Assembly (NCBI GenBank): GCA_013151115.1
Contig: JAADIW010000096.1
Location: 1 to 6,544, forward strand
Length of the DNA: 6,544 nt
Direction of reading: 5' to 3'
DNA from: Caldisericota bacterium
GTDB lineage: Bacteria; Bipolaricaulota; Bipolaricaulia; Bipolaricaulales; Bipolaricaulaceae
Position 1 is the first letter of the stretch, and each line of letters opens with the position of its first letter. Shown in pieces: positions 1 to 5,159 of the stretch. The notes beneath the pieces were generated by a model, which did not search any database, had not been told where the DNA came from, and was given only the letters and a program-made list of their open reading frames with translations. The position numbers and the translations under genes were made by a program.

Positions 1-341
1 CCCCCGGGGACATCCTCACCACAGGAGGTCCAGATCGTCCCCTCGGCGCCCCCGAACCCCCGCGCCCCCCGCAGGGTCACCTCCACCTCGATCACCTCCC
101 CCGGCATCCCCACGTCCGGGCGCACCGTCTCGCGATATGAGACCACATCCCCCGGCGCCCGGATCAGCCCGGCGCCCAGGAGGTGTCCGTACACGAACGG
201 GCGGACCATCTCCGGGGTGAAGGCGAACCGCCGCTCCCCGTCGCCATCGATGCGGAGGAGGAGGAGGCCTTCCTCCGCCACCCAGTCCTCCGTCTCCCGG
301 AACCCTTCCCCCCTGTACCGGAGCATCCGGATCAGGCGCAT
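1..341 (-). CDS. fdhD: FdhD-like formate dehydrogenase accessory sulfurtransferase, N-terminal part (runs off the left edge)
   Basis: Reading the minus strand from an ATG at 341 gives 113 uninterrupted codons to the window edge; the 3' part is missing. FdhD proteins pass sulfur from a cysteine desulfurase to the molybdenum/tungsten bis-MGD cofactor of formate dehydrogenase in the cytoplasm. What is seen: an acidic VAEE segment (residues 21-24), a hydrophobic strand LLLLRIDG, then TPEMVRPFVYGHLLGAGLI (42-60). The last matches the family pattern of a 'tP..l..ALGFLLSEGII' block. TSCGED (105-110) lies where the family has its conserved SCGVC cysteine motif. Only the first cysteine (C107) is present here; the second position appears to be D110. 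The start is supported by a purine-rich GGGAGGGG just upstream, inside mobA. The gene overlaps the end of mobA by 10 bases, so the two are very likely co-transcribed. Without the C-terminal half, a divergent FdhD paralogue cannot be excluded. Confidence 0.72.
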   Translation of the reverse strand, partial: MRLIRMLRYRGEGFRETEDWVAEEGLLLLRIDGDGERRFAFTPEMVRPFVYGHLLGAGLIRAPGDVVSYRETVRPDVGMPGEVIEVEVTLRGARGFGGAEGTIWTSCGEDVPG

Positions 342-937
342 TTCCCCTCCCGCGGGATGTCCTCGGGGGTGTTCAGGTTGGTGAAGGAGATGAGGCCCGG
401 GTCGACGCCGCGTGCCACCGCCTCCGGCAGCACCACCGCGGGGACACGGCGGAGGAAGGCCTGGACCCCCAGGTCACCCCTCCGCAGGGATTCCTCCAGC
501 CGCGCGAGGAGGGAACGGGGATAGATCCCGGGGAAGGGCTCGATATAGCCGCCGATCTCGAACACCACCGCCCGTCCCGGTCTCATCCGCTCGCGCATGA
601 TGGCGATCAGCTCCCGGCGCACGAAGGGCATATCGCACGCCAGGATCAGGCAGGCCTCCCGGTGGATGGCGGAGAGGGCCGCGTGGATCCCCGCCAACGG
701 CCCCATCCCCGGGAAGAGGTCCTCCACCAAGCGGGCCACCCCCGGGAAGGGGAGCGGACGCCTCTCCCCGATGGCCACCACCACCTCGGGACAGAACCCG
801 TCGAGAAGGGCCAGGAGCTCCGTCAGGACGGGGGCCCCGTTCACCACTAGCCCTGCCTTGTCGATGCCGAGCCGCCTCCCCGCGCCGCCCGCGAGGACCG
901 CGCCGCTCAGGATCCGTCCCAGGCCGTCCCCGGACAC
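332..937 (-). CDS. mobA: Molybdenum cofactor guanylyltransferase MobA
   Basis: A 201-residue protein close to the usual MobA length (about 190-200). MobA transfers GMP from GTP to molybdopterin, giving the guanine dinucleotide cofactor used by DMSO-reductase-family enzymes such as formate dehydrogenase. The N-terminal nucleotide-binding signature LAGGAGRRLGIDKA (residues 15-28) includes the conserved glycines, R21/R22 and K27. The segment VEDLFPGMGPLAGIHAAL (71-88) matches the family's D...GPL.G motif. CDMPFV (101-106) holds the metal-binding aspartate D102. EPFPGIYP (133-140) and FTNLNTPEDI (185-194) match the family's C-terminal blocks. The start is GTG at 937, preceded by AGGA at a suitable distance. 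An in-frame TAA a few codons upstream means the protein cannot start much earlier. The next gene, fdhD-like, overlaps its last codons, placing both in one cofactor-maturation operon. A CoxC-type CTP transferase (MocA) is less likely given the adjacent fdhD. Confidence 0.9.
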   Translation of the reverse strand: MSGDGLGRILSGAVLAGGAGRRLGIDKAGLVVNGAPVLTELLALLDGFCPEVVVAIGERRPLPFPGVARLVEDLFPGMGPLAGIHAALSAIHREACLILACDMPFVRRELIAIMRERMRPGRAVVFEIGGYIEPFPGIYPRSLLARLEESLRRGDLGVQAFLRRVPAVVLPEAVARGVDPGLISFTNLNTPEDIPREGKCA

Positions 938-948
938 CTCGGTCCTAG

Positions 949-1005
949 TTTACCCCCACATGCCCCGCGGGCGTGCCCCTTGCCCGCGGCGGGAAACGGG
1001 GTAAA
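949..1005. repeat. Concentric nested inverted repeat in the divergent mobA / MetE-like intergenic region
   Basis: Outer arms TTTACCCC (949-956) and GGGGTAAA (998-1005) are perfect reverse complements. Inner arms CCGCGGGC (965-972) and GCCCGCGG (982-989) are also perfect. Both pairs are centred on base 977. The unpaired stretches between outer and inner arms are 8 bases on each side, and the central loop is 9 bases. The element fills most of the short space between two divergent genes. As DNA it could be an operator for a dimeric or tetrameric regulator. As RNA it could fold into a hairpin whose 3' arm abuts the AGGTG ribosome-binding site of the plus-strand gene. The symmetry is observed; the regulatory role is inference. 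GC-rich DNA yields GC palindromes easily, but the outer arms include the less expected TTTA/TAAA. Confidence 0.5.
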
Positions 1006-1014
1006 AGGTGGGGT
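1003..1014 (+). promoter_or_regulatory. Ribosome-binding site that decides the MetE-like start
   Basis: The sequence AAAAGGTGGGGT lies directly before ATG 1015. Its AAGGTG core is a near match to the Shine-Dalgarno consensus at a short spacing. The competing GTG at 973 has no comparable purine-rich site and falls in the loop of the nested inverted repeat. The site partly overlaps the outer arm of that repeat. Confidence 0.5.
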
Positions 1015-1743
1015 ATGTCCGTGTACGAACGTGGGGGAAGGATCATAACCCAGATCGGATCCCTCCCCCTACGGGATCCGCGGGCGGCGGTGGCGTACAG
1101 CCTCCGCCACGACATCCCGTTCCTGCCGGAGTTGCCCCTCCTGGGGGACGCCATGCTCTCCTACATCAAGAGCCCCGGGGAGCTCTCCTGCCTTTCCGAG
1201 TTCAAGAAGCACGCGTTCGAGGTGGTCAAGGTGCAGGCCATCGGGCCTGCCACCCTGATCCTCTCGGGCTACGAGCCCGACGAGGCCCTCATCAGGATCT
1301 ACCGTCACGTGGAGGCGATCCTGGACGGGCTCAGGGCGGAGGAGATCATCCTGTTCCTGGACGAGCCCGCGCTGGGCCAGGCGGGCTTCGAGTTCGAGGA
1401 GCTCTGGCGCGCGATCTTCTCCGACTTCCCGGTGATCCCCGGGGTGCACGTGTGCGGGAACATGCAATGGGACCTCCTGTTCAAGAGCGAGGTCATCGAG
1501 GTCATCAGTTTCGACGCGTCCCGCTACGACATCACCCTCTACTATCCGCGATACGGGAAGCGGATCGCGTGGGGGATCACCGATCCGGGGCAGGTGAGGG
1601 ATTTCCGGCCGGGGGACCTGATCACCCCGCCCTGCGGCCTCTCGCCGAAGTTCTACTCCGAGGACGACATGGAACGGGTGCTCGCCACCTTACGTGCCGC
1701 GGCCGCGGGGTTCGGCGCGGCTGCCGCCGGGGATCGGGCTTGA
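1015..1743 (+). CDS. Stand-alone MetE/UROD-like zinc-binding protein (methionine synthase C-terminal-domain homologue)
   Basis: A 242-residue protein resembling the C-terminal catalytic half of cobalamin-independent methionine synthase, within the UROD/MetE-like TIM-barrel superfamily. What is seen: QIGSLPLRD (13-21), matching the 'IGS.P' start of this fold; GPATLIL (77-83); LDEPALG (115-121), matching the MetE DEPA motif; HVCGN (145-149); SFDASRYD (165-172); and TPPCGLSPK (204-212), matching the MetE DCGLK zinc loop. The zinc ligands of MetE (His, Cys, Glu, Cys) would correspond to H145, C147, D167 and C207, with Asp in place of Glu. The N-terminal folate-binding half of MetE (full length about 750 residues) is absent, so this may be a thiol or corrinoid methyltransferase partner, or a protein of unknown role; the substrate is not known. 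ATG at 1015 is preferred over the in-frame GTG at 973 because AAGGTG lies just before it and the extra residues (PLARGGKRGKRW) do not look like the family. It is divergent from mobA and convergent with the flavin reductase-like gene. Confidence 0.8.
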   Translation: MSVYERGGRIITQIGSLPLRDPRAAVAYSLRHDIPFLPELPLLGDAMLSYIKSPGELSCLSEFKKHAFEVVKVQAIGPATLILSGYEPDEALIRIYRHVEAILDGLRAEEIILFLDEPALGQAGFEFEELWRAIFSDFPVIPGVHVCGNMQWDLLFKSEVIEVISFDASRYDITLYYPRYGKRIAWGITDPGQVRDFRPGDLITPPCGLSPKFYSEDDMERVLATLRAAAAGFGAAAAGDRA

Positions 1744-1749
1744 GCCCCT

Positions 1750-1764
1750 CGCGGGGGTCCCGCG
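1750..1764. terminator. Possible hairpin between convergent genes
   Basis: CGCGGG (1750-1755) and CCCGCG (1759-1764) form a perfect 6-base stem with a 3-base loop, in the 25-base gap between the converging ends of the MetE-like and flavin reductase-like genes. The position suits a bidirectional terminator. There is no clear U-run on either side, so it is not a canonical intrinsic terminator, and such stems arise readily in GC-rich DNA. Confidence 0.3.
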
Positions 1765-1768
1765 GCGG

Positions 1769-2320
1769 TTATATCCTCAGCGCCTTGTCGATCCTCGCGA
1801 ACAGACCGTCCTCGAGAAAGACGATCAGGTCCAACAACTCGTATCTCTTCTCGCGATCCACTTTCAATACCTCCTCCCAAATAGAGCCCGCGACGATTTC
1901 GCCGAAGACGACGAAACCGCTGCCGACTTCCTGGACGCCGTGAAGCTGGCATTCCAGGTGGGCCTTGCACTCCTGCACGAGGGGGGCGTTGATCTTCGAG
2001 GCCTCGAACAACGTGAGGCCGAGTTTTTGGATCCTCTCCGCGCCGAACCATCGGACGCACTCGAAGACCTTCGCGGCCATCGAGGAATCGACGAAATTCA
2101 CCCCGAAGCATTCGGTCGCGAGGATGTTTTCCTCCGTTGTATTCCCCTTGGTGCCGGAGAACATCAGTATCGGGGGGCGAAAGGACACCATCTGTAGCCA
2201 GCTCTTCGGCGCGATATTCGGCTCTTTCCTCGGGTTGTACGTGGAGATGAGGACCACGGGCCCCGGGATGAGGCTCGGATGCCACTCCCTCTTGTCGATC
2301 GGGTACTCGACCTTCTTCAT
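1769..2320 (-). CDS. Flavin reductase-like FMN-binding split-barrel protein
   Basis: A 183-residue protein of the flavin reductase-like / DIM6-NTAB family, which binds FMN and in characterised members reduces free flavin with NAD(P)H or serves as a flavoredoxin-type electron carrier. What is seen: PGPVVLIST (19-27), PNIAPKSWLQMVSFRPPILM (34-53) and GTKGNTTEENI (56-66). These match the family's 'PGPV.LVS', 'N....SW...VS..PP' and 'K.T..NI' blocks that surround the FMN. FGVNFVD (72-78) is the next family strand. The C-terminal EIVAGSI (141-147) matches the late strand where the family reads 'G.V....'. There is no signal peptide, so it should be cytoplasmic. The start ATG at 2320 follows a G-rich AAAGGGGG. 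A 64-base gap separates it from tsaE, so it may be read from the same transcript or its own. Its base composition (31/60 and 33/60 G+C in 1801-1920) is well below its neighbours, suggesting more recent acquisition. The physiological substrate cannot be inferred. Confidence 0.82.
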   Translation of the reverse strand: MKKVEYPIDKREWHPSLIPGPVVLISTYNPRKEPNIAPKSWLQMVSFRPPILMFSGTKGNTTEENILATECFGVNFVDSSMAAKVFECVRWFGAERIQKLGLTLFEASKINAPLVQECKAHLECQLHGVQEVGSGFVVFGEIVAGSIWEEVLKVDREKRYELLDLIVFLEDGLFARIDKALRI

Positions 2321-2384
2321 ACGGCCCCCTTTCGGCGAGGCAGGAGCCGACCGGTTTTCGCGATGGGACCGCCGGATCGGGACT

Positions 2385-2810
2385 CTAGGGGCGGCGTCTC
2401 AGGGTGATCTTGCGGCGGTCGCCGTCGAGGAACTCGATGGTGATCCACAGGGCCTCCTTGGGGATGAGGTCGTAGATCCTGTCCGCCCACTCCACCACCG
2501 TGATCCCCTCCTCCGGGGGGAGATACCGGTCGAGCCCCACCTCGAACAGCTCCTCCGGCGACCCGATGCGGTAGGCGTCCAGGTGGTGGAGCGGGAGCTT
2601 TCCCCGGTAGGTACGGGCGAGCACGAAGCTCGCCGAGGAGACGATATCGGTCACGAAAAGGCCCCGGGCGATTCCCTGGACGAGGGTGGTCTTCCCCGAG
2701 CCGAGCTCCCCCACCAGGGCCACCACGTCCCCCGGGCGGAGTTCCGCGGCGAGCTCTTCCCCCAGGGCGACCGTCTCCTCGGGCCCCTCGGTGATCACCA
2801 CCCGTTCCAT
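2385..2810 (-). CDS. tsaE: tRNA threonylcarbamoyladenosine biosynthesis ATPase TsaE
   Basis: A 141-residue protein of normal TsaE (YjeE) length. TsaE is the P-loop ATPase that works with TsaB and TsaD to install threonylcarbamoyl on A37 of ANN-decoding tRNAs in the cytoplasm. What is seen: Walker A GELGSGKTT (residues 34-42) with K40 and T41; VSSASF (57-62), in the place where most family members read SPTF; HHLDAYRI (75-82), matching the conserved H.D.YR block with D78 in the Walker B-like position; and VVEWADRI (105-112), matching the family's 'WpEr' block. The T of SPTF is replaced by A here, while the following F is kept. ATG at 2810 follows the pheT stop codon by a single base (TGA-c-ATG), so translation is very likely coupled to pheT. 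tsaB and tsaD are not in this window. Confidence 0.93.
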   Translation of the reverse strand: MERVVITEGPEETVALGEELAAELRPGDVVALVGELGSGKTTLVQGIARGLFVTDIVSSASFVLARTYRGKLPLHHLDAYRIGSPEELFEVGLDRYLPPEEGITVVEWADRIYDLIPKEALWITIEFLDGDRRKITLRRRP

Positions 2811-2811
2811 G

Positions 2812-5148
2812 TCAGGTCCGCAGCCGCACGCCCAACGGCGCGAGGCGCGCCAGGATCCGCTCCACCGCGCCCTCCACTTCCTCGGAGGAAAGGGTCCGGT
2901 CCGGGTGGCGGAAGACGATCTCGTAGGTGAGGGATCGGTGCCCCTCCGGCACGCCTTCCCCCCGGTAGAGGTCGTAGAGGAAGGCCGACTCCACCAACTC
3001 CTCCGCGAGGATCCCCTCCCGGATCGAGGCCTCCGGGACCCCCTCCGGGACGAGGAGGGAGAGGTCCCGCTTGGAGGCGGGGTAGCGGGGGAGGGGCTTG
3101 AAGCGCGGCTCCCCCCGGGCCTCGCGCAGGGGCGGGAGGGCGAGCTCCAGCATCAACACGCGGGGGCCGCCCGGGATATCCCCCGCCGCCTCCGGCGTCA
3201 GTTCCCCGAGCCAACCGATCGGCCCCCGCGGCGCGTCGCGCGTCCCGAGGTAGACCCCGGCCCGTCGGTAGGGATGCAGCCAGGGGGCGTCCACCTCCCC
3301 CAGCCTCACGTCCGCCACCCTCAACGCCGCGAGCACCGCGTCGAGGACGCCCTTGAGGTGGGCGGGCGAGTAGTGTTCCTTCCCCATCAGGGGGGTTCTC
3401 GTACGTCCGGCAAGGGCCACCCCCAGCCGGTCCTCTTCGACGATCGCCCCCTCCCGGCGGAGGAAGACCCGGCCCACCTCGAACAGGGCCACCCCGTCGG
3501 CCCCGGCGGCGAAGTTCTCCCGTACCACCTCGATGAGGCCCTGGCGGAGTGACGACCGGAGGCCCTCCTGGCCCGCGGCCATGGGGTTCTTGAGCGCGAC
3601 CTCGGCGGTTTCCGCCGCGACGAGCCCCGGGGTGAGGGCCTCGAGGAGCCCGAGCGCGGCGCATATGCGCCTCACCTCGTCCACGAACGCCTCCCGGGGG
3701 TCCTTCGCCCCCCGGCGCAGGGGGACCACCGGGGGGGCGGCGGGGATTCTCTCGTACCCGTAGATCCGGGCGATCTCCTCGATGATCTCGCGCTCGAGGT
3801 CCGTCCGGTGATGGGGCACGGTGGCGACGAAGCTCTCGCCCTCATCGCGGACCTCGATCCCCAACCGCTCCAGGATCCCCCGCATCTCCCCCTCGGCGAC
3901 CTCCACCCCCAGGATCTCGGCCACGCGCCCCTTGCGCAGGGCTATTACCCGGCGCGCCGGGGGATGGGGGTACGCCTCGGCCACGCCCCTGGCCACGGTG
4001 GCCCCGAGGTATTTCCCGTAGAAATGGCAGGTGCGCCGGGAGCCGAGCTCCGCGAGCTCCGGGGAGAGGTTCCGCTCGAACCGGAGCGAGGCCTCGGTGC
4101 GCAACCCCAGGGCCCGGGAACCGCGGCGAATCCGCGCCGGGGAGAAGTTCGCCGCCTCCAGCAACACCTCCCGCGTTCCCTCGGAGACCTCGGTCTCCTC
4201 CCCGCCCATGATCCCCGCCAGGGCGATGGGGCGCTCCCCGTCGGTGATGAGGAGGACCTCCGGCGAGAGGGCCCGCTCCACCCCGTCCAGAGTGCGCATC
4301 CGCTCCCCGGGCTTGGCCCGGCGCACGTGGATCCATCTGGAAGGGATCCTCGTGAGGTCGAAGGCGTGGAGGGGCTGGCCGAGTTCGAGCATCACGTAGT
4401 TGGTGACGTCCACGATGGGGTGGAGGGGACGCATCCCGGCCTTGTAGAGGCGGGCCGCGAACTTGAGGGGGGTCCTCCCCTGCCCCACGGAGATAGCCCG
4501 GGCGATGTACCGGGGGCAGTCCGCGGGATCCTCCAACGTCACCCGGAAGTCGATCGCGTCCCCTCCCTCGGGGAAGGAGAGATCGAGCCCGCGGAGTTCG
4601 GTCCGGAAGAGGGCCGCGAGCTCGCGGGCGATGCCGTAGACCCCCAGGAGATCGGGGCGGTTGGAGGTGATCTTTAGGGAGAGGAGGGTGTCCGGGAGCT
4701 CGAGGAGCTCCCCGATGTCTTCATCCCCCTCCGGGCCGGGAAGCACCCATACCCCGCCCGATTTGTCCTCCAACGAGAGGTCCTGGGCGGATAGGATCAT
4801 CCCCTGGCTCTCCACCCCCCGGAGGGTCACCGCCCGCACCTCCGCCCCCGATGGAAGGCACGCACCGGGGAGGGCCAACGGGACCCACGATCCCTCGGCC
4901 AGGTTCGGCGCCCCCGAGACCAGGGTGTAGGTCCTCCCCCCCGCCTCCACCTCGCATACCCGCAGGCGGTCGGCGTTCGGGTGGGGCGAGACGGAGAGGA
5001 TCCGCCCGAGCACCACCCCCTCCGCCGGTCCCAGTTCCCGCACCTCCTCCACCTCCAGGCCGGCGAGGGTCAGGCGCTCGACGAGTTCCTCGGTCCCGAG
5101 ATCCGGGAGGTCCACGTACTCCGCGAGCCAACGGAGCGATACCCGCAT
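2812..5148 (-). CDS. pheT: Phenylalanyl-tRNA synthetase beta subunit
   Basis: A 778-residue protein, near the usual bacterial length of about 790. PheT pairs with PheS as an alpha2-beta2 enzyme that charges tRNA-Phe; the beta subunit binds tRNA and edits mischarged Tyr-tRNA. Domains in order: N-terminal MRVSLRWLAEYVDLP; EMAP/OB-type tRNA-binding domain, about 40-150, with SPHPNADRLRVCEV; B3/B4 editing domain, about 205-375, with VDVTNYVMLELGQPLHAFD (247-265), AGIMGG (311-316), LLEAANF (329-335) and LRTEAS (349-354); B5 domain, about 400-470, ending IEEIARIYGYERIP; catalytic-like fold with ALFEVGRVF (554-562); C-terminal FDX-ACB anticodon-binding domain, about 684-778, starting KPLPRYPASKRDLSLLV. 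H261, E331, T351 and A353 fall where the editing-site residues lie, so editing looks intact. The ATG at 5148 was chosen over the open frame to 5241 because homology starts there and AAGGAGG sits 4 bases upstream. pheS is not adjacent. Confidence 0.96.
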   Translation of the reverse strand: MRVSLRWLAEYVDLPDLGTEELVERLTLAGLEVEEVRELGPAEGVVLGRILSVSPHPNADRLRVCEVEAGGRTYTLVSGAPNLAEGSWVPLALPGACLPSGAEVRAVTLRGVESQGMILSAQDLSLEDKSGGVWVLPGPEGDEDIGELLELPDTLLSLKITSNRPDLLGVYGIARELAALFRTELRGLDLSFPEGGDAIDFRVTLEDPADCPRYIARAISVGQGRTPLKFAARLYKAGMRPLHPIVDVTNYVMLELGQPLHAFDLTRIPSRWIHVRRAKPGERMRTLDGVERALSPEVLLITDGERPIALAGIMGGEETEVSEGTREVLLEAANFSPARIRRGSRALGLRTEASLRFERNLSPELAELGSRRTCHFYGKYLGATVARGVAEAYPHPPARRVIALRKGRVAEILGVEVAEGEMRGILERLGIEVRDEGESFVATVPHHRTDLEREIIEEIARIYGYERIPAAPPVVPLRRGAKDPREAFVDEVRRICAALGLLEALTPGLVAAETAEVALKNPMAAGQEGLRSSLRQGLIEVVRENFAAGADGVALFEVGRVFLRREGAIVEEDRLGVALAGRTRTPLMGKEHYSPAHLKGVLDAVLAALRVADVRLGEVDAPWLHPYRRAGVYLGTRDAPRGPIGWLGELTPEAAGDIPGGPRVLMLELALPPLREARGEPRFKPLPRYPASKRDLSLLVPEGVPEASIREGILAEELVESAFLYDLYRGEGVPEGHRSLTYEIVFRHPDRTLSSEEVEGAVERILARLAPLGVRLRT

Positions 5149-5159
5149 GCCCCCTCCTT
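5149..5159 (-). promoter_or_regulatory. Strong ribosome-binding site for pheT overlapping the upstream stop codon
   Basis: On the minus strand the sequence reads TGA-AGGAGGGGGC-ATG. The AAGGAGG Shine-Dalgarno core uses the last base of the upstream gene's stop and lies 4 bases before the pheT ATG. This fixes the pheT start and suggests that ribosomes finishing the peptidase-barrel gene can re-initiate on pheT. Confidence 0.8.

Noticed and set aside
250..272. Run of GGA triplets (GGAGGAGGAGGAGG)
   Set aside because: It encodes a run of leucines in the FdhD-like strand on the minus strand; it is low-complexity codon usage rather than a separate repeat element.
980..1007. Possible -35/-10 pair TTGCCC and TAAAAG with 16-base spacing
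   Set aside because: Each matches only 4 of 6 consensus bases, and the predicted start of transcription would fall at the start codon, which conflicts with the ribosome-binding site there.
973..1014. GTG at 973 as the start of the MetE-like protein
   Set aside because: It has no clear ribosome-binding site and adds an Arg/Gly/Lys-rich tail unlike the family; ATG 1015 is better supported.
2345..2381. Imperfect inverted repeat between tsaE and the flavin reductase-like gene (minus strand CCGATCCGG ... CCGGTCGG)
   Set aside because: The stem has a bulge, a loop of about 17 bases and no U-run. It is too weak to call a terminator.
1008..2930. Long plus-strand open frames (1008-1943 and 1965-2930) over the MetE-like, flavin reductase-like and tsaE genes
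   Set aside because: They lie out of frame with or antisense to well-supported genes. Their products are dominated by Arg, Gly and Pro with no family motif, as expected in GC-rich DNA.
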